A stretch of DNA of 64,000 nt, from positions 124,001-188,000 of the forward strand of contig JAAROD010000095.1 in NCBI GenBank assembly GCA_012274445.1. Reading direction: 5' to 3'. Positions 32,332 through 42,812 of this stretch are shown here, in pieces. The notes under the pieces were generated by a model, which was given only the letters and a program-made list of their open reading frames with translations, did not search any database and had not been told where the DNA came from. The DNA comes from Sclerotiophoma versabilis. Taxonomy: Eukaryota > Ascomycota > Dothideomycetes > Pleosporales > Didymellaceae. Position 1 is the first letter of the stretch. Every line of letters begins with the position of its first letter. Made by a program: the position numbers and the translations under genes.

Positions 32332-33539
32332 GCCCTTGTTATTTGACAGTTCTTCAATTGCACTATTCAGGCTTCTCGTGTTTGTTTTGAGCGTTGCATT
32401 TAAGCGGTCTGCATTATATCCAGGTCGACGCTGCGTGGTACAGCCGGTCCTGCCACGTACGATCCTTCGACCTCACTCTCTTTTGACACTCAAGTCGGCG
32501 CAAGGGAAAACAGACATTCTTGTAATCATTTCCATTTCACTGTAGATCTGGATTGCTATTTCAGAGCTTCGGCTCCGCCTTTTCTTTCGTTCTGAGCACC
32601 ACCTTTCTTTCCTTGCTGTTCAGATATCCATACACAACGAGTGTACGACGCACACGATTTTCTTCTTAGCCTGGGCGATATTGGGGTGTCGAATGGATCT
32701 CATCAGCATTTAGGAGAGGGCTGGCGGATAGCAGCAACATCCAGTGGTAGCAGGACCTATGGAACTATACAGCACATGAAAGCATACGTATACAATACCG
32801 TGAAGTAATGCAGAAACAGGAATTTCAGATTTTTATCTTCGTGACTTAGTTCCTTGCCGTATCAACGTATAGTATGGTACATCTCTCGGTGATAATGATA
32901 CCCCTGACACCCGCGTCGAGGACGGGACGCACACACGGTCAAACGCAGTGGCGCTACGTGATATAACGATCATCCTCGTGTAATGCGGGACGAAGGAGCC
33001 AGCACTAATTTGAACCGTGTTTGGTGTTGTGGCTGTAGCAGGCATGCGAGCCTGGCAGCCTTGCGTGCAGATCTTTTGTCCCTGCAGCGCAGATCGGTGA
33101 ACGGCGCGGGAAAGAACGCAAGTGCACAACAGCAAAAAGTGGGGTTACGTCATGTTTAGTCTGTTTGCAACCCCGCATCCACAACTTTGGCTGTAGCAAT
33201 TGAGATGAGCGAGGAGCAAGTAGCTTGCGCTCACACTCCTGGTCTTTGTGCTTGTTGGTTCTAGTTGTCTTGGGTCACTTTCGATTCTTCCAGAGCGCTT
33301 TAACACGTCGAATTCGCGGCACAGGACACGGTGTTCTTTCACGGCTTCGACAGCAACCAAAGCTCTTAATCAAGCGTCGCGACTTCACATTCGCTATTCG
33401 ATGCACACACACGGCGCTGCGACCAGCTCTATAAATCACCACGAGTCCTCGCTGTCAAGCACCTTGCTTCCCACGATTTATCGCCGACTCCGTCCTACAA
33501 ACCCCTCCATACCAGGCTGTACCACACCCTTCTGTCATC
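32332..33539. other. 1.2-kb gap
   Basis: Presumed 3' region of the Ser-rich protein gene and promoter of the signal peptide peptidase gene. The last 100 bp before 33540 are C/T/A-rich, as expected for a leader. No other gene seen. Confidence 0.5.
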
Positions 33540-35424
33540 ATGGCAGACACCGAGCGTACGCTCGTTGCGCAGATCGTCGAACGTCTCGCCCACGAATTCG
33601 CAGAGGCACGCCCCATGCTGCCGACATACTTCCACCTGATCGCCTCTGCCCTTTTTCCCATCTACACCGGCGCGCACGCCTCGCTCTCCCGCCCGTCCAC
33701 AGCTGCAAGAACATCGAAGAAGAAGCGCAAAGCCATGCGCCACAAGGGCTCAGATACCGAAGACGATGAAGACTCGAGTGATGAGGAGGATGAGGATGAG
33801 CAGCACAACATGGAGGGCCTGTCTCCCAAAGACGCAATCTTGATGCCACTCTTTGCTGGTATTGCACTCTCTGGGCTGTATTTCCTTCTCAAGTGGATGA
33901 ACGATCCGACATTGCTGAACAAGATCCTTAACGCCTACTTCGCTATCTTTGGCGTCTTCTCCGTGTCGAAGCTCGTTACCGATGTCCTGGACATTGGCCA
34001 CTCGCTCATCTTCCCACGACGACACGTCATGAATGGTACGCTATACCATGTCAATGGCAAGGAGGAGAAGGCCATACCTGTTGCAGGGGACGTTAAAAAC
34101 AAGCGACCGCTCAGTACACCGTTACCTGGCTTCTTGGCGAGTACACCACTAAATAACAGCCTGAGGAAGATGGTCTGGAACGATCGTGCCATGCCAGCAA
34201 ACAAGTGGTCCTTGAAGCTCTACCTACATCGCGCACTCGCTGCTAAGTTTAAGATTGGTGCACACGGGATCGTAGGCGCGCTAACCGGCCTTTGTGTTGT
34301 GGCGTACTTCAACTTCGTGGACAAGCCGTGGTACCTTACGAACTTGCTTGGGTTTGGCTTTTCTTATGGAGCACTTCAGCTCATGAGTCCGACGACATTC
34401 GCTACAGGAAGTCTGATTCTGGGAGCACTATTCTTCTACGACATCTACTTTGTCTTCTACACGTAAGTTGGCAGTGTCTTGTCTCAATCTGCATTACTGA
34501 CACGATTGCAGACCTATGATGGTGACTGTGGCCAAGTCTCTAGATGTTCCTATCAAGCTTATGTTCCCTCGTCCCGGCGATCCGAAGGACCCCACCTCAG
34601 CTCCGTCCCACGCCATGCTCGGACTTGGCGACGTAGTCCTCCCAGGCATTGTCATTGGCCTCGCACTACGTTTCGACCTGTACCTCTTCTACCTCCGCCG
34701 CCAGAAGCGTGTATCCGCTACGTCTGCAGAGAGGGTCGACACCATCGAAAAGGCAGAATACTTCCCGCTCGCAGGACGCTGGAGTGATCACTTCTGGACC
34801 CACTCGCTGACCGGACGACCGCTGTGGGTCAAGGACGACAACAAGCCTGAAGCCCCGTTTACATTTCCCAAGACATACTTCAAGGCCAGTCTGGTCGGCT
34901 ACGTCCTAGGTCTATTGGCCACGTTGGGTGTTATGATGATCTGGAATCATGCACAACCTGCGCTTCTCTACCTTGTTCCTGGTGTACTGGGTAGTGTCTG
35001 GCTTACTGCAGCGGTCAGGGGCGAGCTGAGCTTGATCTGGAACTACACTGAGGCTATCGAAGAAGACGAGGAGGATCAGACGAAGGAAAGAGATAACAAC
35101 ACTGCGAACAGTACTGAGACAGAAGAGAAAACGCGCGTCACTCGATCGCAAAGCAAGCCTGTCAAAAGCGACACAGGAGACAGCGACAGTGATGTTGAGG
35201 TAGATCGTCCACGCCGAAGTAGGCGTGGCAGACCAGAGCGCGAGATCTTCTCCTTTACCATCGAGGCACCCTCAAGTCTGAAGAAGACCAAGGCGAACAA
35301 GAAGCACGCCAGATCTACTACAGCCAGCGCAGTCAGCACATCAGCACAGAAGAACACGCCTAATCGCAGTACAGCTGTAGACACGGGTGCTGAACCGGCA
35401 GGCAAGAGGCAGAGGGTGAAGTGA
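33540..35424 (+). CDS. Signal peptide peptidase (presenilin-type intramembrane aspartyl protease)
   Basis: Exons 33540-34462 and 34512-35424 give 611 aa; the intron is GTAAGT...TTGCAG, phase 2, falling right after the first catalytic motif. The three defining motifs are intact: YD at Tyr300-Asp301 (FFYDIYFVFYTP), GLGD ending at Asp348 (MLGLGDVVLPG), and the PAL motif (QPALLYLVP). About nine membrane helices are visible. SPP cleaves leftover signal peptides and some tail-anchored proteins inside the ER membrane. Two additions are unusual: a basic then strongly acidic cytosolic loop near residues 60-90 (KKKRKAMRHKG, then DSSDEEDEDEQ), and a long charged tail of about 120 aa with KR-rich stretches. 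In filamentous fungi SPP is linked to sterol-regulator processing and hypoxia; regulation here is not shown. Confidence 0.93.
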
Positions 35425-36142
35425 ACAAGACAGTGCGGAACAAACTGCATCCGCATATGCTGCACAGCGACGGCGTTTGATGCATTTGCGGCGCATTAGT
35501 CGCCAATATCAGACATATCTTTGAGATTAACACATCTTCTCAACACGTGCTTGAATGTTATTTCCTATCGTCCTTGCACTGAATTCGAGTTCACACGCCC
35601 TATGCGGCACAAAATCCCATTGGGGAATGTAAAACCGCACCGGATTCCTCCCGACTTTCATGCTTGCAATGTCTTCCCCGTTTCAGCAGATATTGTGCCT
35701 CTCCTCCTCACTTTCGGCTCATTTCATTTCCATCGCGTAGTTGCAAGTTGCAGACCCCACGTTTATCCTGCATCTACGCGTCCAGACTCATTGTGTTTGT
35801 CTGTACGGGACGCTGCAGATCTGCTTCAGTCGCGAACGATGACCCACTCGTTGGTGCGTGTCAGAGCAGCGAAGCCGATCGCGGAGTTCTTGTTGTAGCT
35901 GCAGCACGGTTGGGCGGTGTGGGTGGATAGTGCAAGGCATGGAGCGTGAGATCTAGATGTTCTGGAAGTTTGCGGACTAGTATCAAACTGCGCTCTGGCG
36001 GGATATGAGAGGTTGGCATCTGGTATGCGTGGCGGACAATGCGGTAGGTTTTCCTCAGCAGGTTGGAGGCTGGGCTTATATCGCCGGTGAGTAATGGCGA
36101 TATTGGCATTTTGAGCGTTACTGAGGTCCTTGGTCAATCTTG
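35425..36142. other. Convergent gap, 0.7 kb
   Basis: Holds the 3' end of the SPP gene. Small ORFs of 80-125 codons overlap on both strands at 35520-36137 without recognisable motifs; I do not call them genes. Confidence 0.45.
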
Positions 36143-36862
36143 TCAGTTGGAGGAGCGACTAGGAGTGGTGCGAGAAGATGCATCGGTGTTACTGGGATCT
36201 TGGTAGGTCAAGTATCTGAAAATTATAGAGAATGAGAGTAACGCTGCTTTTTGGCAGGGTCTTTTGTATCGCGGCATTAAGAGCAGGCTTGGGCTAAATT
36301 GTGTGGTATATGGAGTACGTCTAAAAGAATAAGTGTGGTACCCCCGGATAGGAGTGTCAGGATGAAAGGCTGGTAAGTCGTTGATGCCGCCATCTGATAG
36401 GCAATATAATTCACCATATCTTGCGCCCCAGCCATGATCTATCGGAAGTCTGTACAATGCGGATATAGGTTCCTCATCAGAGCTGCTGAACGTGTACGGC
36501 GCTAGATACCACGTTGCCGCGAGATTGTCGTTGTGTAGCTTGACTCGCTGATTGGGCTCCTTCCACATATCGGCCGCGTTGATTTTGCGGTAGATGTAGC
36601 TTGTCGCTGCAGCATGGACGAAGTCATTTGACGTTTCGTGACGCGGTCGTTCTTTGCTCAGAGATACGACAGACGGAGCATAACATAAGAGAAATATTGA
36701 TCAGATATAGCCGAGTCTAAAGAATGGTGGGTTGTTCGTTACCAGTCTCGTTCTGAAAAGGAAGCCTATGCTTGGCCTCGCCGTCATGCCTTCAGGGGTT
36801 ATATCGTTGATGTTTCCTCCCACGATGCCGTGCTTGCAGAACATGGCTCTTTGATCACTCAT
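36143..36862 (-). pseudogene. 239-codon ORF interrupted by one stop, unknown function
   Basis: From an ATG at 36862 the minus strand can be read in one frame to a stop at 36143, with a single TGA at 36701-36703. Both halves look protein-like: MFCKHGIVGGNINDITPEGM before it, and NDFVHAAATSYIYRKINAA, EPNQRVKLHNDNLAATWYL and LPIDHGWGARYGELYCLSD after it. No intron starting at the nearby GTAACG removes the stop and keeps the frame; the candidate lengths, 86 and 91, are not multiples of three. A CGA-to-TGA change is the simplest explanation. No domain recognised. The ATG lies 7 nt after the stop of the HET gene. It could also be two small ORFs, or coincidence. Confidence 0.4.
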
Positions 36863-36868
36863 TGCACC

Positions 36869-38920
36869 TCACACTAAAACGAAATCTTCCAGAGGTATTC
36901 CAGCGGCTCGTAAGGTCTTGGGCAACACATTGAGCTTGTGTGGTTTCCTCTGGTAGCTCTCAACTTTGATACCCGCGTCTTCCATTAGCTCAGCAGGGTT
37001 GGTTCTGAACATTCCAGTCGTTTCGTCGCGAAAAGCCACTCGTTGACCATCGATGGTATCCTCGTCTTCTACTTGAACGCCCAATACAGACTCGTATTGA
37101 GCGGTATGCTTGCCGCGGTAGATAGTCTCGCCGTCCATCAATCCATGGACGTAACAAGTACCGACTACCAGCCACCTGCGGCAAGCATCAGAGTCTTCCA
37201 GCGGTCGCAGGGTGACAGGAAAGTTAGATCCCAGGAGAACACAGACAACATCGCCAGGTCTTGTCTCCGTCGGTGCGAGGCCGATGTGGCCCTCTGCAGT
37301 CTTGAGAAAGCATCGACCAATCAGATAACCATATGTGGTTAGAAGATATGTTTGCGGCAATTTCTCAATGTCTGGGTGATCAAGGCGTGGGTCGTTGGAC
37401 CACATGACCTTTAAAAATTCCATACCATGATCGAGGCGGGTGACATTCGGCACATTAGTCCGGAACATATCTGTGACAAGTGTACGGCAATACGCTTCGA
37501 CAAGATTCTCTCCAGTCAGGTACTGGTCATGTAGGACCTCCTCGGACGGTTTGATGGCTTGGAAAAAGGGGATTAAATCTACAAGAGAACGCTGATTTTC
37601 GTTCAGAAAATTCTCTGTCACAGAAGTGATTCCTGCCACACGGATCCCGGAGGCGATACAGCACGACTCGTTGGTATCAAGTGACACTTGAGCTGAGATG
37701 AAGCCGCATGTACTCCATATTCTGAACATTGGTACACCGTGCTTTGAACGGGACGACCAATCAGGCACCCATGATGGAATATCGGCAGATTTGGTCGAAA
37801 GCTCACAGGCCTCGAGTAGCTCTAGAGTGTGATGGAGCTCTATTTTTCGCCTTGCGATGTCGGTAAAGATCGTTCTTGCGTCTAGTGAGTAATCTGGTTG
37901 CACGTCAAGTCCTTTGTCTTTGGGATTCAATAGACTTAACGCCGCGTAGATCTTATCGCGAGGATCGCGGCAGTGAAAATTGCGCATCATGTATCGGAGA
38001 TCGCCATAGGTTAGACCTCGGCTCCGCATTCGCCTAGAACAGATGCTATAGACCCGTGACCTCGCTTTGTTTCGGATGATAGACTGTTCAAACGTAATGG
38101 GCTTCACGTATAGACAGTATATACTTGCCCATAAGATATTTTCTGGTAATATCTGAAGCCCACATTGGAACATGACGTGCTTTGAGAGCTGAATTTCTTG
38201 CTGAATCCATGCTCTCCCAAAGTATGGACGTTGAAGTAAAGAGTAGACACAATCTGTCTCTTGGGCTGTCCATGGCACTAGGTCACTGGCTATGCCCCAT
38301 CGCGCAGCCCATCTTCTCTGTTTTTTCTTTCTAGGGTGAGTAAAGAATCCAGACTTTTCCAAGGCCTTGATACTCGATTCGGAAGGTCTCATTCCATACC
38401 CGTTCCAGTTCACTTCCACATTGTGAGCTATATTATGCAGAAGTGCAATGGCCCGCGCAGTGTTATCTTCTTCTGGCCCAAGCCATGATATAGTCCTCTC
38501 AGCTCTTGCATATACAAAACCCATGTTCTTGACTTGCACACTCTTCTCTTGACTGTTCTTTTGATCAATGCATAAAGCGTCTATCCATAAGTATCGCGCT
38601 TTCTTCTTGAGTCGGAGATGTCTTAATGCGACATCCAAGTTCTGCGTGATCGATATGGCTCCTGAATGAAGACCAGAATCCACTTCCACGTTCAGGGGGT
38701 TCTTTTCCGATCCCCAAACATACGAAAGAGCTTCGTAACCAGGATTGTCCTCCTGTGTGTGCAGTCAGTATGTCATACGGGGTAGAGACACTTGAGAACT
38801 CACATCGAGCCTTCGAGCGATGAAATTAACACGGAGATTGGTGTTAAAACGCCCTGGTTGTATGACAGCTACGCGGATCTCGCGATCTGGATGCGGTAAC
38901 GGGTTGTATTGAAACGCCAT
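36869..38920 (-). CDS. HET-domain (heterokaryon incompatibility) protein
   Basis: Exons 38920-38804 and 38752-36869 give 666 aa; the intron is GTGAGT...CACACAG, phase 0. All HET blocks are present: YEALSYVWG (residues 45-53), LWIDALCIDQ (94-103), the RTISWLGPE strand, and WIQQEIQLS. The region after the HET domain contains the frequent RDPRDKIYAALSLL motif and a WVPDW element, followed by a C-terminal part with no recognised repeat (no WD40, ankyrin or NACHT). HET domains trigger programmed cell death when genetically different hyphae fuse; many copies in a genome have unknown partners. The frame is undamaged. Downstream, 7 nt after the stop, an interrupted ORF begins. Confidence 0.93.
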
Positions 38921-39805
38921 AGCTGTCTGCAGACCAAGTTGACACTACAGAAGAACAGCGCATGGACAATGCAGAGGTAGAGTGTGATCACGAAGAACTG
39001 TGAGCCTATGGATACAAGTACTCATGTGAGCTCGACCAGCACCCAGCGCAGGCAGCAATGATCCGGCTGTCGATGATGAATTAAGCTTTGTGGTCTCAGG
39101 CCTGAGGCCATATGGAAGCCTACACGAGATGTCGTGTGTGATTGAAGCTCCTCGAGAAGACCAGAAATCGTCAAACTTGCACGTCAGCGAAAAGAGTGTT
39201 TGATGACAACAGTAGGAAACCGCACGTGCACATGAAGAGAAGCAACTAGGCTGAACAGCGCTAGTGTCATTCAAGCTTAGCTTCGTTTCTCTCATCGACA
39301 CGATTCGCGGACTAGATAGAATCATACACCTTGTTATATTAAAAACCAGCTCGCGAACGACTAGTACCTGTGGATATTAATAGAGTACCTCGTATACGGT
39401 GTCCACATATAGACTCAGGTTTGTGGACTCACTAGTGCAACTACTAGGCTGCTAGTACCCATGCGTACCCGCGCTCCCGTTAGCATGGTCTATTGTTGCT
39501 AATTCTAGAACAAACATGTAAGTTTGCGCAGGTTCTTTAGCATTTTCCCTTAAGAGCGTAGAGGTTTGGCAGAGGACATGTATAACAAGAGAGGGGATTG
39601 GATTGGCAAGGAACATCAATTGAAGATCTGAAGAGGAAAGGCTTTCTTATTTTGTACAGCTAAGCCCTTTAATAGACGATCAAGTCTTTTGTAAATACGG
39701 TTCTAGCAGATATACTATACTAATTCGTATAATATATCCGGTCCGCGAACCGTAGTAATATGTAAAAGAAAAGAATTTGACCTGAACTACATCTGAATAA
39801 CCCGT
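38921..39805. other. AT-richer 0.9-kb gap, possible repeat remnant
   Basis: No gene. From about 39330 to 39790 the sequence becomes visibly richer in A, T and TAGTA/CTAG words than its neighbours. Two similar segments, around 39351 (TCGCGAACGACTAGTA) and 39743 (TCCGCGAACCGTAGTA), lie about 390 bp apart. This could be a degraded small mobile element, but no terminal repeats or coding sequence can be defined. Confidence 0.35.
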
Positions 39806-40977
39806 CTAACCAATGTTCTTGATGTGGTTGGTAACAAGACATGTCCAGTCTGAGGTCTGGTAGTAGATGGTGTTTCCGTCATCAGCAGTCTTCTGGCCTG
39901 AGCTGGGGAGTGTGTCACCGACTTGCCAGAACAGGTCGGCAGCCATACCCGTATCCTTCAGACTCAGACTCGTGCTCTGCCACTTGCTCTCAACAGAGCA
40001 GTGGTCCGCGGGTGGCACACCGTACTCCTCGAGCAAGCAGGGCTTGTTGAGTTTCTTGCATACAGCTGCGTGGGCTGTGATCCAGCCGTTACCCCAGTCG
40101 TTGGATGTGCCCCAGGATCCGGGGTACAGGTGCATAGTGCCGAAGGAGATGTTGGGCAGGGCGAGGTTGGCGGCGAAGTCGACACCCTCGCTGAAGGAGT
40201 AAGGGTAGGATCCATCGCCAGAAAGACCCATACCTTCGTCGCCGATGGCGATCATGTGGTCACTGTCGAGCGAGCGGACGTAGTCGGACGAGCTGCGGAT
40301 CCAGTTGGTGAGGACTGAGGTGGCGCAGCCGGTGCAGCGGGGCTCATTGGCAAGCTCCCATGCGTGGACGGCAGTGGAGGTGCGGTAGCGCGAGATGACG
40401 GCCTTGACGTATGCTTGGTACATGGCCTGGCACTTTGAGGACTGGTACCATTGGGCGTTGCTGCTGACGCCACAGGCGGAGTAGTAGGCTGCCATGCCAC
40501 CGTAGTCGGTCCAGTTGTTTACAAAATTGATGATGAGCTTGATGCCGTTCTGCTCGGCCGCCTTGACAACGACATCAAGGCGCTGCAGGCCGTTGGCGCC
40601 GGTGTTGATAGTCGCCTTGCCGCCAGCGAAGGACTGGAAGTAGACTGAGCCGGAGCCGGGGGTATTGGTCACATCGTTGAAGCCCCATACTCGCAGAATC
40701 TTCTGGCCAGAAGAAGCGATGTGACCCATGATGACGTTGACATCGTTGTCGTTGGTGAGGAAGGGCATCCAGTAGCTGTTGGTGCCAGCATAGTCTGAGT
40801 GCAATCAGCCACCGAGCTCGCAAGCGCTGTTTCTATTGACTTACACTTTGTAACACCGTCAATGCTGAACTTGGTACCAACCGCCTTCGAGTACGATGCT
40901 CGGGCAGCGAGATCGTTCTTCGCAGAAGGCAGCGCAGCCACCGCAGCTACAAAAGAGAGTATTGTTGCGAGCTTCAT
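39806..40977 (-). CDS. Secreted endo-1,4-beta-mannanase, GH5
   Basis: Exons 40977-40845 and 40794-39806 give 373 aa. The intron (GTAAGT...ACTCAG, phase 1) restores GVTKYYAGTNSYWMPF, the conserved start of fungal mannanases. A signal peptide (MKLATILSFVAAVAALP) is followed by a short pro-like segment. The GH5 catalytic pair is visible: acid/base Glu195 in ELANEPRC and nucleophile Glu301 in LLEEYG. HAWELANEP, MHLYPGSWG and QVGDTLPSSGQ match the GH5 subfamily 7 pattern. It hydrolyses internal bonds of mannan and galactoglucomannan in plant cell walls. There is no carbohydrate-binding module, only the catalytic domain. Isolated from other wall-degrading genes in this window. Confidence 0.93.
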
Positions 40978-42812
40978 GATTGTTGTGATCTGAGCTGTTG
41001 TAGTGATGCTTGACAAACAGCTGGAGTTGATAGACTTTATAAAGAACTGGCGGCTACTGCATTCACGACGAAGTCTAATTTCGGCGGAGGCATTCGCTCC
41101 GTTTCGAAACGATTGTGTTCATTGCTGGCAGATGAAAGGAGTCTAATGGTGGGGTTACGATAGTCCATATACCCTCGTTCTGTCGATCACAGCTTTGGAG
41201 AAACTGCAGTGGGCGACTCAGACAAGCAATTCGACAAGCAATTAACTAAGCTTTTAGTTTCCTTGCCTAAATTACCCAAATATACATCACTCGTGACGGA
41301 GCGGGGGCATCCGGGCTTGAACGGATCAAGCGGAGGCGAAAAGCAGTCTCATGAGGTTCCGTGTAGATTAAGCAAGCGTGCTAAACGTCCGGGGTTATTG
41401 ATTAGCGAGAAGCCAAAAACTGGGGTGCAGAGGACCGCAAATTGCCTGGCAGGCGAGTTCGAAACAAGACAATACGAACGTGCTCTCCGTTTCATGCGTG
41501 CACACGTTGACTTTCCCTTGAATAGGCCCGGTGTGGTCTACATTCAGCTTGTGTCGAGGTAGGACCGGCGCAGAGAATCATGCTTGGGGGCAACGAGAAA
41601 GGGGAGTTCTCTGCAGAGCGTTCAAGGCCGCCACGACAATCTTCCTGACAAGTTCAATTTTAGCTTGGTGATGAGATGAAAGGCGAGGGTTGAGGTGAGC
41701 GAACGACAGCCCTGGACTAGCGCAGGACACATGGAGCGGTCAATCACAACAGTAGTCTGCAAAGAGACGTTCAATGCTCTAATTCGGCGATGCGGGGTAT
41801 GTTGTGCATATTCACTCCCCCTTGAGGACCTGCGGCGTAGCGTGCCATCGACTCTTTCTTTCTGAACGGCTTATCGAACAAAAGCTGGGGATGGCTCTTT
41901 CCAGCCTGGCGAAGGCAGCCATCAATCTCTCGCTCAACAATGCAGTTGCGGCGTAGCTGCTTATACATACGTGCGACGGGCGACCTCAGTTTTTCCATTA
42001 TCTATTTCCTCCTTTCTAAAGTCCGACAATGCCACGACTGCTCACGGCGAAACGCAGCCTGCCTTGAATCGTCTTGTCGGCCTTCCATTCCACCACTCAC
42101 CAAATGGCCTTCTCAGCTACTTGCACCACGTGACACCGATACACGCGTCAGCGGACTAATGTGACGAATGATGTTCACATGTGCACCATGCGCACCATGT
42201 CGGATTGCTGATGCAAGACTGCATGCGCTGCTAACCGTGGCACAAGTGTGCTGATGTTTCACTCAGCTAGGAAACGTGCATTCAGCGCACAAGAGGCAGC
42301 GTGAAGAAATATGAATGACAGGACGACCTCCTCTTGGCGAATTCGCACCGTGCTACAGGCACCTTGATGGGCAGTTCAGCGCTCGAGCTAGCCGCTGGCA
42401 ACGTCATTGGGGGCGGGAGGCGGCCACGAGTTGGCCTAGAAGCGCTGCGGCAGCCAGCTGGACATGCACCTCCTCGAGGGGGGCACAAAGCTGAGATGAT
42501 GCAGGCGTGGCGCCGCAGGGCCTGAGTCGACTGCGCAAAGCGCGACATCTCAGGCGCAATTCACTCGCAACTCTTCTCTCACCTGTATCTGTTTCAACCT
42601 TTACACCAATGATGTCGTGGCTCCGGCGCACAGCTACGGACCGTCGTTGCACAGCACGGGTTACCCCAGCCTGATATGAACGCTAGCCTTGCTAAATTGC
42701 CAACTGCAATTCGACGATAACAAAAGACGGCTGAAACCCTCCAGGCAGCGCTGCAGAGAGGGGCAGCAGCAGCGGACCCCAGACAGCCCTGCGCATAGTG
42801 CCCGCGGCAGCA
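40978..42812. other. 1.8-kb gap
   Basis: Contains the mannanase promoter (right of 40977) and that of the large membrane protein gene. An open stretch at 41209-41562 (plus) lacks an ATG start and any motif. No RNA gene or repeat seen. Confidence 0.45.

Noticed and set aside
41209..41562. 117-codon open frame on the plus strand
   Set aside because: It begins at GTG without an ATG, has no motif and no splice partner.
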